Shown piece after piece: positions 1 through 12,127 of a stretch of 64,000 bases of DNA. Position 1 is the first letter of the stretch. The number at the start of each line of letters is the position of its first letter. The stretch is from Thinopyrum elongatum (lineage: Eukaryota; Streptophyta; Magnoliopsida; Poales; Poaceae). The position numbers were made by a program, and so were the translations under genes. Location: contig CM022303.1 of assembly GCA_011799875.1 (NCBI GenBank), positions 300,836,362 to 300,900,361 of the forward strand, read 5' to 3'. The notes beneath the pieces were generated by a model. The model saw only the letters and a program-made list of their open reading frames with translations, made no database searches and had not been told where the DNA came from.

Positions 1-165
1 GATTTTCTGTGAAACAAAAAACATGCAACAAACAGGAACTGGCACTGGGCACTGGATCAATATGTTAGTCCCAAAAATAGTATAAAAAGTTGCCAAAAGT
101 ATATGAAACTTGTATAATATTGGCATGGAACAATTAAAAATTATAGATACGATGGAGACGTATCA
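1..165 (-). repeat. 5' end of a Sabrina/WHAM-type Gypsy LTR, cut by the window edge
   Basis: Read on the minus strand from 165 leftwards, the sequence opens TGATACGTCTCC and follows the same course as the LTR that starts at 490 (poly-T stretch, TTGTTCCATGC, 'gggactaac', 'agtgcccagtgccagtt'). It is therefore the first 165 bases of an LTR on the opposite strand. The rest lies outside the window, so solo or full-length status cannot be judged. The family name is from memory. Confidence 0.75.
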
Positions 166-484
166 GTGAGCATGTGGCGGCACTTGTGAGCCTCCATATT
201 TGAAGGCCGTGGGGAATTTCTTTGAAGCACGCCCTGGTCAAGTCGTCTTAGACCCTGATAACCGCGTGGGGCCAGGACGACGACGAGGTTGCTCAATTCC
301 GCCGCTCTAGGGACCCTAGCCGCATCGCGCATGCCACATATATCCCCTCCAGGTCCCACTCTGGGTGTGAACCACGCTGATCTTTCACTCCATCATTGCT
401 AGGGTTTGAGTCGACTCATCACATATGCATGTACGTCATGCAATAGAATTCACCATCGACGTGGAGCTAAAAATCATTCTATAG
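166..484. other. Unassigned spacer between head-to-head LTRs
   Basis: About 320 bp lie between the minus-strand LTR start at 165 and the TSD of the solo LTR at 485. It has mixed composition and no ORF that resembles a known protein. It is contiguous with 2068 onward once the solo LTR is removed. I recognise nothing in it. Confidence 0.4.
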
Positions 485-489
485 TCGCT

Positions 490-2062
490 TGATAGGTCTC
501 CAACGTATCTATAATTTTTTATTGTTCCATGCTATTATAGTATCAATCTTGGATGTTTTATATACAATTACAAGTAACTTTATAACATTTTTGGGACTAA
601 CCTACTAACTTAGTGCCCAGTGCCAGTTGTTGTTTTTCCTTGTTTTTGACTTTGCAGAATATCAGTACCAAACAATGTTCAAATGCCACAAAACTTTTTG
701 TAGATTTTTTTCTGTCAATAAGAGACCCTGGAAGTTTCGGGAAGGAACTAGAAGATGAAGAAGTGACCCACTAGGCACCAGGGTGCGCCAGGGGCCTGTG
801 GCCAGGGGCCTGTGGCGCGCCCTGGTAGGTAATGGGGCCCACAAACCTCCGTTTGACCTGACTCCGCCTCTATAAATTCCCAAAAATCAGAAAACCTACC
901 AGGGAGTCCAAGAAATACTTTTTCCGCCGCCGCAAGCCTCTATTCTCGATAGATCCCATCTAGGGACCCTTTCTAGCACTCTGCCAGAGGGGGAATCAAT
1001 CACGGAGGGGCTCTACATACCCTTGCCTCCCCTCCAATGATGTGTGAGTAGTTTACCACAGACCTACGGGTCCTTAGTTAGTAGCTAGATGGCTTCTTCT
1101 CTCTTGATGTTCTTCAATATAATGTTCTCCTTGATGTTCTTGGAGTTTTATCCGATGTAATTCTTTTTTGTGGTGTGCTTGCTGGGATCCGATGAATTGT
1201 GAGTTTATGATCAGATCTATCCATGAATATTATTTGAGTTTTCTCTGAACTCTTTTATGCATGATTAATATAGCCTCGTATTTCTTCTCCGATTTACTGG
1301 TTTGGTTTGGCCAACTAGATTGATTCATCTTGCCATGGGAAGAGGTGCTTTGTAATGGGTTCGATCTTGCGGTGCTCAATCCCAGTGACAGAAGGGGACA
1401 TGACACGTATGTATGTTGCTATTAAGGGTAAAAAGATGGAGTTTATTCATACGTGAGTTTATCTTGTCTCCATCATGTCATCTTACTTAAAGCATTACTC
1501 CGTTTTTCCATGAACTTAATACACTAGATGCATGCTGGATAGCAGTCGATGTGTGGAGTAATAGTAGTAGATGCAGAATCGTTTTGATCTACTAATCTCG
1601 GACCTGATGCCTATGTATGATCATTACCTTGGATATCATCATAATTATTTGCTTTTCTATCAATTGCCCAACAGCAATTTGTTTACCCACCGTATGCTAT
1701 TTTCTCGAGAGAAGCCTCTAGTGAAAACTATGGCCCCGGGGTCTATCTTTTATCATATATTAAAACTAAAAATACCTTGCTGCAATTTTCTTTTATTTAT
1801 TTTATTTTGCATTTTTGTCAGATCTATCTATCAAAACCTATACAATTTAAACTTGCTCATAACCGTTAAGGGATTGACAACCCCTCTACGCGTTGGGTTG
1901 CAAGTATTTGTTGTTTGTGTGCAGGTGTTGTTTACATAGTGTTTCTTTGTTCTCCTACTGGATTGATAACCTTGGTTTCATAACTTAGGGAAATACTTAT
2001 CTCTACTGTACTACATCATCCTCTCCTCCTCGAGGAAATCCTAACGCAGCTCACAAGTAGCG
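490..2062 (+). mobile_element. Solo LTR, Sabrina/WHAM-type Gypsy
   Basis: It starts TGATAGGTCTCCAACG, the same start as the inverted copy at 165. It ends after the typical 'ggaaatcctaacgcagctc' stretch at AAGTAGCG. The 5-bp duplication TCGCT flanks it at 485-489 and 2063-2067, which fixes both ends; the usual terminal CA has become CG. There is no primer binding site or internal domain, so this is a recombined solo LTR of 1,573 bp. A 122-codon ORF at 1571-1939 lies inside it and is not a gene. Confidence 0.85.
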
Positions 2063-2067
2063 TCGCT

Positions 2068-2389
2068 GCATATTTGTAAAAGCGACAATTTTTTTACGCC
2101 TATGATATGTAAATGTTGCTGATCAACTTTTCTCCCCTTATGTAAGAACTTTGTAATGCATTGTTTAGTCAATTTCTTATTGTTCAGTCCCTCCAATTGA
2201 GTGTATGAATACTAAGTTGACCCAACCTCAATACAGAAAAGGAAGAAAAAATATAGAGAGGCCTCAATATGGTGACTCTCAGTTTTCACATCGCCTTGGC
2301 AGCCTCCTCCATATTCCATACACATTATAAAGGCTGCGAATATGACGACTCTACTAGAGTTACTCTTAGATAAGAGTAGTGACCAAGTT
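2068..2389. other. Unassigned sequence upstream of the LINE fragment
   Basis: About 320 bp continue the spacer 166-484 after removal of the solo LTR. It shows no reverse transcriptase similarity, which suggests the LINE copy downstream is 5'-truncated at about 2390. Nothing else is recognised. Confidence 0.35.
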
Positions 2390-2836
2390 GGCTAGGTGAT
2401 CTATCGAGGACTGCCCTAGTTCCCGCGCACTTATTTGAGGCTCCCTTAACATCGATGGCTTTCACTAAGGAAGATCTCCAACCTTTTGTCGATTTCCTGG
2501 CGAACATATGGGCTATATGGAGGGCCTTTGTGTTGTTTATGATAGGCAGGTTAACTATGATCAAATCAGTCCTCACTGCAATTGCTATTTATCATATGTT
2601 CTCCCTCGATTTGTCGCCATGGGTGTTCAAGGCCATCAATAAGATTTACCGAAGTTTCTTCTGCAGGGGTTATGAGGAAGCAAAGGGCGGTCATTGTTTG
2701 GTCGTATGGTAACAAGCTTGAAAGTCATTGTGGTGTGGTGGTCTTAGTGTTCATTGTCTTTAGTACCTAAACAACACGCTCCAAATGCGCTGGTTGTGCC
2801 TCCAGAGGATTGGACCGATCACAGCCTGGTCGGGTC
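2390..2836 (+). pseudogene. LINE ORF2 fragment, end of the reverse transcriptase (segment 1 of 3)
   Basis: Reading across frames gives the RT C-terminal signature of plant L1-type LINEs: a YLGLPL-like motif near 2425, then FTKEDLQPFVD, GRLTMIKSVLTAI.IYHM, LPPWVFKAI-like and EEAKGGHCLV. The longest open piece is 2455-2712. Frameshifts follow and the text resumes as LRMRWLCLQR just before 2836. The frame is interrupted exactly at the GGGTC duplication of Gypsy element A and resumes at 17708. Such ORF2 proteins provide endonuclease and reverse transcriptase for target-primed integration; this copy is dead and 5'-truncated. Confidence 0.75.
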
Positions 2837-4356
2837 TGATACATCCATTTTGCATCATGTTTTTATGTTGATATTTATTGCATTATGGACTATTATTTCA
2901 CCTTATAAAACAATTCTTATGCCTTTTCTCTCTTATTTTGCAAGAATTATATGAAGAGGGAGATTGCCGGCAACTGGAATTCTAGATCGGAAAGGACTAT
3001 ATCAGAGGCAAGTTTTTTGAACATCTCCAAATGAGCTGAAAATTGATGGAGAATTATTTTGGAATATATTAAAATTATTGGAGAAATAAATACCAGAGAG
3101 GGACCCACCAGGCAGCCACAAGCCTATGGGGCGCGCCCTACCTCCTAGGCGCGCCCCACGAGCTTGTGGTAATCCTGGCAGGCCTCCAGGGCCCATCTTC
3201 TGGTATATAACCCCATTTGCCCTATAAAAAATCAAGAGAGAGATTTCGGGACGAAGCGTCGCCATCTCATGGTGGAACCTGGACAGGAGCACTTTTGCTC
3301 TCCGGCGGAGCGATTCCCCAGGGGAAACCTCCCTCCGGGAGGGGGAAATCGAAGCCATCGTCATCACCAACAACCCTCTCATCGTGGGAGGACCAATCTT
3401 CATCAACATCTTCACTAGCACCATCTCAACTCAAACCCTAGTTCATCTCTTGTATTCAATCTTTGTATCAAAACCTCATATTGGTACCTGTGGGTTGCTA
3501 GTAGTGTTGATTACATCTTATAGTTGATGCTAGTTGGTTTATTTGGTGGAAGATTATATGTTCAGATCCATGATGCTATTCAATACCCCTCTGATCTTGA
3601 ATGTGAATATGATTTGTGAGTAGTTGCTTTTGTTCTTTAGGACATGGGAGAAGTCTTGTCATAAGTAATCATGTGAATTTGGTATTTGTTCTATATTTTG
3701 ATGATGTGTATGTTGTGATTCCCTTAGTGGTGTTATGTGAACATCGACTACATGACACTTCACCATCTTTGGGACTAAGTGAATGAATTGTGGAGTAGTT
3801 ATTAGATGATGGGTTGCTAGAATGACAGAAGCTTAAACCCTAGTTTATGCGCTATTCCGTGAGGGGCTGATTTGGATCCATATGTTTCATGCTATGGTTA
3901 GATTTATCTTAATTCTTCTTTCGTAGTTGGGGATGCTTGCAAGAGAGGGTAATCATAAGTGGGAGGCTTGTTCAAGTAAGAACAGCACCCAAGCACCGGT
4001 CCACCCACATATCAAATTATCAAAGTAGCGAACGCGAATCAAACAAACATGATGAAAGTGACTAGATGAAATTCCTGTGTGTCCTCAAGAACATTTTACT
4101 TGCTACAAGAGAAAGTTCCGGCTTGTCCTTTGCAATAAAAAGGATTGGGCTACCTTGCTGCATCGATTGTTACTATTGTTACTTCTTGATCGTTACAAAT
4201 TACATTGCTATCAAACTATCTGTTACCGACCATTTCAGTGCCTGCAGACAATACCTTGCTGAAAACCGCTTGTCATTTCCTTCTGCTCCTCGTTGGGTTC
4301 GACACTCTTACTTATCGAAAGGACTATGATTGATCCCCTATACTTGTGTGTCATCA
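2837..4356 (+). repeat. 5' LTR of element A
   Basis: 1,520 bp from TGATACATCC to GTCATCA. It is bounded by the TSD on the left and by the tRNA-Asp primer site 11 bp downstream on the right. It matches the 3' LTR in order: the 'gcatcatg' start, a 'gcgcgccc' block at about 3130, a TATA-like site at 3204, a 'ccctccgggagggggaaatcg' block, and the 'cccctatacttgtg' end. Open frames inside it (for example 3217-3441 and 4066-4329) are not genes. Confidence 0.9.
3204..3210 (+). promoter_or_regulatory. Probable TATA box in the 5' LTR of element A
   Basis: TATATAA lies in the GC-richer middle of the LTR, ahead of a leader-like stretch. The 3' LTR has the same 'catataacccc' context near 11960. Promoter function is inferred from position only. 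Confidence 0.45.
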
Positions 4357-4367
4357 AGACTCTTTTA

Positions 4368-4385
4368 TGGCGCCGTTGCCGGGGA
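4368..4385 (+). other. Primer binding site, tRNA-Asp type
   Basis: TGGCGCCGTTGCCGGGGA is the complement of the 3' end of plant tRNA-Asp, including the CCA tail. It lies 11 bp after the 5' LTR and would prime minus-strand synthesis. Confidence 0.88.
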
Positions 4386-4462
4386 GTGAAGCGCTTTTGG
4401 TGAGTGGAATTTGGTAAGGAAACATTTATATTACGTGTTGAAATTTACTATCACTTGTTACT

Positions 4463-7400
4463 ATGGAAAACAATCCTTTGAGGGGTTTGTTCGGTGTATC
4501 TTCACCTCGATCAGAAGCACAAAGAGTTTCTCCTCAACCTAATGCACCTACTAAAAATATTTACTATGAGATTCCTTCCGGTATGATAGAGAAACTGCTA
4601 GCTAATCCTTATGCAGGAGATGGAATAGTACATCCTGATATGCACCTAATCTATGTGGATGAAGTTTGTGGATTATTTAAGCTTGCAGGTATATCTGGAG
4701 ATGAAATTAAGAAGAAGGTTTTCCCTTTATCTTTGGGGCAAAAGGCATTGACATGGTATAGGCTATGTGATGATATTGTCACATGGGATTGGAACCGATT
4801 GAGATTGGAATTTCATCAAAAAATTTATCCTATGCATCTGGTTCATCATGATCGGAATTATATATATAACTTTTTGCCTCGTGAAGGAGAAAGTATCGCT
4901 CAAGCTTGGGGGAGTCTTAAGTACTTGATGTACACATGCCACAAACATGAGCTCTCAAGAGAAATTATCTTACACAATTTTTATGCTCGACTTTCTCATA
5001 ATGATTGAACCATGCTCGATTCTTCTTCTACTGGTTCCTTTATGAAGAAAACTATTGAATTCAAATGGGATCTTCTGGAAAACATTAAAAGAAACTCTGA
5101 AAATTGGGGACTTGACAAAGGTAAAGAGTCAGGTATAAAACTCAAGTTTGATTGTGTTAAATCTTTTATGGATACCGATGCTTTTAATAAGTTTAGCACT
5201 AAATGTGGACTTGACTCTGAGATAGTAGCTTCCTTTTGTGAATATTTTGCTACTCATGTTGATCTCCCTAAGGAGAAGTGATTTAAATATCATCCACCTA
5301 TTAAAGAAAAGATTAAGGAACCAGATATAGTAAAAGAAGAAACTATTATTTACAATGTTGACCCAATTGTGCCCACTGCTTATATTGAGAAACCACCTTT
5401 CCCTGTTAGGATAAAGGAACATGCTAAAGTTTCAATTGATAAAAGTTATGTTAGAATACGTAGACTCTCTGAACAAATTAAAGTTGAACCTAATGTTATT
5501 ATGGTTAAATATCTCTTGGTCGATAATATTGATCGGCATGTTATTTATTTCTGTGGTGAAGCTGCTAGAATTGCTAAACCCGATACTAAAGATAAGAATA
5601 AGCCTATTGTTGGCATGCTTGTTGTTTCAGTTAAAATAGGAGATCATTGTTATCATGGCTTATGTGATTTGGGTGCTAGTGCGAGTGCCATTCCATTTAT
5701 CTTATATCAAGAAATTATGAATGAAATTGCACCAGCTGAAATAGAAGACATTGATGTCACTATTAAACTTGCGAATTGAGATACTATCTCACTGCTTGGG
5801 ATTGTTAGAGATGTTGAAGTCTTGTGTGGAAAATAAAATACCCTACTGATTTTCTAGTCCTTGATTCTCCACAAGATGATTTTTTTCTGATTATATTTGG
5901 TAGACCGTTCTTGAACACAGTTAGTGCCACAATTGATTGCAATAGAGAAACTGTCAGTGTTAGCTTTTGTGATTTATCTCATGAGTTTAATTTCTCGAAG
6001 TTTTGTAGACAACCTCATGATAAAGAATTGCCTAGTAAGGATGAAATTATTTGTCTTGCTTCTATTGCCGTACCTCCTACTAATCCGTTAGAACAATATT
6101 TGCTAGACCATGACAATGATATGCACATGAATGAAAGAAATGAAATAGATAAGATGTTCTTTGATCAACCACCTATCCTTAAACACAATTTACCTGTTGA
6201 AACCCTTGGAGGCCCTCCTCCACCTAAAGGTGATCCCGTGTTTGAGTTGAAACAATTACCTGATACATTGAAATATGCTTATCTTGATGAAAAGAAAATA
6301 TATCATGTTATTATTAGTGTTAACCTTTCAGAGCATGAAGAAAAGAGATTACTAAAAACTCTAAGGAAGCATCGTGCCGCCATCAGATATACTCTTGATG
6401 ATCTTAAGGGCATTAGTCCCACTCTATGTCAGCACAAGATTAATATGGAGCCTGATGCTAAACCAGTTGTCGATCATCAACGCCGATTAAATCCTAAGAT
6501 AAAGGAGGTGGTACGAACTAAAATATTAAAACTTCTGGAAGCAGGTATAATCTATCCCATAGTTGATAGTAGATGGGTAAGTCATGTTCATTGTGTCCCT
6601 AAGAAAGGAGGCATTACCATTGTTTCTAATGATAAAAATGAGCTTATTCCACAAAGAATTGTAACTGGTTATAGGATGGTAATTGATTTTAGAAAATTGA
6701 ACAAAGCTACTAGAAAAGATTATTACCTGTTGCCTTTTATTGATCAAATGCCATAAAGACTATCTAAACACACACACACTTGTTTTCTTGATGGATATTC
6801 TGGTTTCTCTCAAATACCTGTGTCACAAGTAGATCAAGAGAAAACCACTTTTACTTGTCCTTTTGGAACTTATACTTATAGACGTATGCCTTTTGGTTTA
6901 TGCAATGCACCTGCTACTTTTCAAAGATGTATGACTACTATATTCTCTGACTTTTGTGAAAAGATTGTTGAGGTTTTCATGGATGATTTCTCTGTTTATG
7001 GGACTTCTTTTGATGATTGCTTAAGCAACCTTGATTGAGTTTTGCAGAGATGTGAACAAACTTATCTTGTCTTCAATTGGGAGAAGTGCCACTTTATGGT
7101 AAATGAAGGTATTGTCTTGGGGCATAAGATTTCTGAACGAGGTATTGATGTAGATAAAGCTAAAGTTGATGCAATTGAGAAAATGCCATGTCCTAAAGAT
7201 ATTAAAGGTATAAGAAGTTTCCTTGGTCATCCTGGTTTCTATACAAGGTTTATCAAAGACTTCTCTAAAATTTCTAGGCCTCTGCCTCTTACTAATCTCT
7301 TGCAAAAAGATGTTCCATTTGTTTTTTATGATGATTGTTTAGAAGCCTTTGAAACCATTAAGAAAGCCTTAACCTCTGCACCTATTGTTCAACCACCTGA

Positions 7401-9186
7401 TTGGAACTTGCCATTTGAAATTATGTGTGATGCTAGTGATTATGCTGTTGGTGATGTTCTAGGACAAAGAGTTGATAAGAAACTAAATGTTATCCATTAT
7501 GCTAGTAAAACTCTAGACAGTGCTCAAAAAAATTATGCTACTACTGAGAAAGAAATTTTAGCAATTGTGTTTGCATGTGACAAATTCAGATCTTACATAG
7601 TTGATTCTAAAGTAATTGTTCACATCGATCATGCTGCTATTGAATACCTTATGGAAAACAAAGATGCTAAGCCTAGACTCATTAGGTGGGTTCTGTTGAT
7701 ACAAGAATTTGACTTGCATATCACTGATAGGAAGGGAGCTGAGAATCCCGTAGCTGATAATTTGTCTAGATTGGAAAATATTTTTGATGACCCACTGCCT
7801 ATTGATGATAGTTTTCCTGATGGACAATTACCTATCATAAATGCTTCTCATAATACCTTCGTATGCAGACTATGCTAATTACATTGTTGCTAAATATATA
7901 CCACCTAGTTCTACACACCAACAAAAGAAAAGTCCTTCTTTGATTAAAAACATTACTTTTAGGATGACCCACATCTCTATAAAGAAGGAGTAGATGATAT
8001 TATCAGACATTGTATACCTTAGCATGAACAAGAACAAATCCTACGGAAGTGTCACTCCGAGGCCTACTAAAGACACCATGCTGGAGATAGAACCGCACAT
8101 AAGGTATTGCAATCTGGTTTTTATTGGCCTACTCTCTTCAAGGATGCATGTAAGTTTGTGTTGTCTTGTGATGAATGTCAAAGAATTGCTAATATAAGTA
8201 GATGTCAGGAAATGCCTATGAATTATTCACTTGTTATTAAACCATTTGATGTTTGGGGATTTGATTATATGGGACATTTTCCTTCCTCTAACGGGTACAC
8301 TCATATTCTAGTTGCTGTTGATTACATTACTAAGTGGGTAGAAGCTATTCCAACTAGTAGTGCTGATCATAACACATATATTAAAATGCTTAAATAAGTT
8401 ATTTTCCCGAGTTTTGGAGTCCCTAGATATTTAATGACTGATGGTGGTTCACATTTTATTCATGCTGCTTTCCATAAAATGATTGCTAAATATGATGTCA
8501 ACCATAGAATTGCATCACCTTATCATCCTCAGTCTAGTGGCCAAGTTGAACTGAGCAATAGAGAAATAAAGCTAATTTTGCAAAAGAATGTTAATAGATA
8601 TAGAAAGAATTGGTCTAAGAAACTAGATGATGCATTGTGGGCATACAGAACTGCTTATAAAAATCCTATGGGTATGTCCCCTTATAAAATGGTCTATGGA
8701 AAAGCATGTCATTTACCTCTTGAGCTAGAACATAAAGCATAATGGGAAATTAAGGAACTTAACTATGATTTCAAACTTACCGGTGAAAAGAGGTTATTTG
8801 ATATTACTTCTTTAGATGAGTGGAGGACACAAGCTTATGAAAATGCCAAGTTGTTTAATGAAAAGGTTGAAATATGGCATGGCAGAAGAATCCAAAAACA
8901 GGAATTCAAAATAGGAGATCAAGTTTTATTATACAACTCTTGTTTAAGATTCTTTGCAGGAAACCTTCTCTCTAAATGGTAAGGACCATATATTGTTGAA
9001 AAAGTTTATCCTTCTGGTGCCATCAAGATAAACAACGCTGAGGGCACTAACCTGAAGGTGGTTAATGGACAAAGAATTAAGCATTATATCTCAGGTACGC
9101 CTATTAATTTTGAAACTAATATTATCCAAACTATGACACCGAAAGAACACATAAGGGAAACCTTCTGGAATGCTCCAGAGCCCTGA
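4463..9186 (+). pseudogene. Decayed gag-pol polyprotein of element A
   Basis: The start is the first ATG after the primer site (MENNPLRGLFG). Gag spans about 4463-5280, with the Athila-type stretch FLPREGESIAQAW. The protease active site reads DLGAS near 5666. Reverse transcriptase follows at about 6400-7260 with FMDD at 6976-6987, then Ty3-type RNase H at 7390-7790, and integrase at 8107-8742 with a zinc segment, the DYITKWVEA core and [13 protein letters not shown]-terminal tail runs to the TGA at 9184. From 4463 to 5779 one frame is kept but broken by TGA at 5006, 5279 and 5777, each where arginine is expected. A one-base loss near 5830 shifts the frame; TAA at 6754 and TGA at 7036 follow, with more damage at 7850-8100 and 8395. 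The copy cannot make a working polyprotein. Confidence 0.93.
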
Positions 9187-9525
9187 AAAGGGGGTAGGTA
9201 CGTGGTATGGTAAATAAACCGACTCCAAAAGTTCCATAAAAGTACTTTATGCCCATATTAGAATATTTTAAAAATTAGGAAAATAATAAATAGGCTGGAA
9301 AGTGCACGAGGGAGCGACAAGCCCGAGGGGCGTGCCCTACCCCCTGGGGCGCGCATCCCAGGCTTGTGGCCCCCTCGTGGACTTTCCCGACTCTGTTTTC
9401 TCCCATGTTACTTGTCCTGCACGAAAAATATTCATTATATATACTCCCGGACGTTTCGACCACTGTATCGCAAAAATCTCCTCTGTTCTTGTTTCGTGCT
9501 ATTTTTTTTACAGATCTAGATCGCC

Positions 9526-10040
9526 ATGGCTCCACCAAGCTCCTCTAAGGACAAGTTCTACGAGAAGGTCATCAACCCCTACCTACCGGAGGTGATGAAA
9601 CACCCTCAAGCCATTGAGATGTGTGAGGGGTGCTTCACATCCGGGACATTCAAGGGCCCAAGAAGACCAGAAGCGTGGAGGTCAGGCTCGAAGCGGTGGA
9701 GCAAGAGATCTTCAAGTGCCAAGGCATGGTGGGACGTGGACTCAGTGCCAACCACTCCATGATCATGGAATTTACTCATGATCACAAAGTGGATGGCCAG
9801 TTGATGGGGGACATTGTCTTCAAGGTCAACGAACGAATTGACTACCTCCAAGGCCAAATCTATGATCTACAAAACCAAAATTTTGAGTATGAGGCAAGAT
9901 TTAAAGGTATGAGTTTAGCTGCAAATTCCAGGACTCCGGAGACTCGTGCATCCTTTTATGATGGGGAACCAATTCCATGGAAGCCAGAGGACAAGCCCAC
10001 TACTTCATCACCACCATCATCACCGAAGAAAGAAACATGA
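9526..10040 (+). pseudogene. Extra ORF in the env position of element A, unknown function
   Basis: It starts at ATG 9526 (MAPPSSSKDKFYEKVINPYL). A frameshift near 9660 is needed, after which it reads on as RSVEVRLEAVEQEIFKCQG to the stop at 10040, about 170 residues in all. The middle part (VNERIDYLQGQIYDLQNQN) has the heptad look of a coiled coil, and the tail is rich in proline, serine and threonine. I see no signal peptide or transmembrane stretch, so it does not look like an envelope glycoprotein despite its position between pol and the 3' LTR. I recall very similar ORFs in other Triticeae elements of this group, which suggests an element-borne accessory protein. Its role is not known to me. 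Confidence 0.6.
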
Positions 10041-11576
10041 GTACACGGGTATGGGCACTCCCCTTGGCTTGTGCCAAGCTTGGGGGAGGTGCCCCGATGT
10101 CGTATCACCATCACCTTTTATCATCATTATCTATCTTAGTTCGATCCTTAGTTATTTCGTGATTTAGCAGAATAAAGTTTTAGTATGATCTATTTTTGAG
10201 TGTTTGCTTAGTGATCTATCTATCTATGTAATTGTGTGTGAGATATATAATAAAGAGTAGTTTGAGTTTTGTTTTGCTTTCTTGTTTCAATCTTAGCAAT
10301 GGAAAATAAAAGAATAAAAAGATCATATGCTAATCCCATGGGGAGTAATCACTTCACATAAAAGAAGTATAGTTGATAAAATTTGTTGGAAGTTAACAAG
10401 CATAGCATTGGTCATTGGTGCAATCCACGAAAACGTAGTAAAGAAATAGAGGCCTCACATATAAATATACTATCTTGGAAATCTTTTATGATCATGAGCC
10501 CCCATCAAATATTCTATATCAATTAGTTGACGTTGGACAAGGAAGACAACGTAATGAGTTATGGTTGTTTACATTCACATAGAAGTTATATCGTTATGGA
10601 TCTTCTAACATGTGGTGCTTGTCTAGGATCTTTTGCTAACCAAAATTTGCACTAAGTAGAGATACTACTTGTGCATACACAACCCTTAAACCCAGTTTCA
10701 TCTCATGAGAGTCCACTATATCTACCTAGGGATTGAATAAGATCCTTCAAGTAAGTTGTCATTGGTGCAAAAGCAATAAAAATTGCTCATAAATATGTAT
10801 GATATTTTATTGTAAGGGAAAGTAAGCTTTGTACGAACTTGCTATGGTAAAGAAATAAAAGCGACGGACTGCATAATAAAGGTTGCTATCACAAGGGGCA
10901 ATATAAAGTGAGGTTCCTTTACATTAAGAGCTTGCACATCCAAAAATAAAAGGCGCATGACAACCTCTACTTCCCTCTGCGAAGGGCTTATCTTTTACTT
11001 TCATGTATTTACTTTTATGCAAGAGTCATTAGTGTTAATCCCTATTCCTCTCTATGTACTCTTTAGTGGCAAGTGTCATGCGGTAGATAGATCCAGACAT
11101 ATATATCCAGTTGAATGTAGGTGATCATGAGTTATTACTGTAGGCATTACCCTTGAGGTAAATAAGTTGGGAGGCAGAACTATAAGCCCCTATCTTTCTA
11201 TGTGTCTGACTGAAACTTTTGTTCTATAAATATGCTTTGAGTGTCAGCAATCATGGAAGACAAAATGATAGTTGAGTATTTGAACTTGCTAAACAAGCTC
11301 TTACATAGACTCTTTCTAAAAATATGATGGATTGTGATTGTTTCAATGACCGAAAACATAGTTTGTTAGTTTCCAATAAAGTTTATGTTCCATACTTTAG
11401 CGTGTGAATAAATTGTTATTACTCTAGCATGAGAAGTTTTATGATAGTATATTGTTGTTATGTTAATGACCATGATGCTTTCATGTATATATTTTAATTT
11501 TTTATCAATACCTCTATCTCTAAACATGTGGTCATGATTATCGATATTGGCTTTCGCTTGAGGACAAGCGAGGTCT
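10041..11576 (+). other. Long 3' non-coding region of element A
   Basis: About 1.5 kb of AT-rich sequence separates the env-position ORF from the polypurine tract. No ORF here looks real. At 10076-10088 it holds a perfect second copy of the polypurine-tract motif AAGCTTGGGGGAG. Confidence 0.65.
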
Positions 11577-11589
11577 AAGCTTGGGGGAG
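11577..11589 (+). other. Polypurine tract of element A
   Basis: AAGCTTGGGGGAG ends one base before the 3' LTR start (TGATACGTCC at 11591), the expected place for plus-strand priming. Confidence 0.8.
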
Positions 11590-12127
11590 TTGATACGTCC
11601 ATTTTGCATCATGTTTTCATGTTGATATTTATTGCATAATGGACAGTTACTTCACCTTATAATACAATTCTCATGCCTTTTCTCTCTAATTTTGCAAGAA
11701 TTATATGAAGAGGAAGATTGCCGGCAGCAGGAATTCTGGATTGGAAAGGGCTATATAGGAGGCAACTTTAGTGAACATCTCCAAATGAGCTGAATATTGA
11801 TGGAGAATTATTTTGGAATATATTAAAATTATTGGCGAAAGAAATACCAGAGGGGGACCCACCAGGCAGCCATAAGCCTGTGGGGCTCGCCCTACCCCCC
11901 TGGGCGCACCCGACGAACTTGTGGTGATCCTGGCAGGCCTTCAGTGCCCATCATATAGCATATAACCCCATTTTCCCTAGAGAAAAATCAAGAGAGAGCT
12001 TGTGGGATGAAGCGCCGCCATCTCGAGGCAGAACCTGGGCAGGAGAACTTTTGCTCTCCAGCGAAGCGATTCCGCCTGGGAAACTTCCCTCCGGGAGGGG
12101 GAAATCGAAGCCATCGTCATCACCAAT

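Noticed and set aside
1571..1939. 122-codon ORF with hydrophobic stretches
   Set aside because: It is inside a solo LTR fixed by a TSD; LTR sequence, not a membrane protein.
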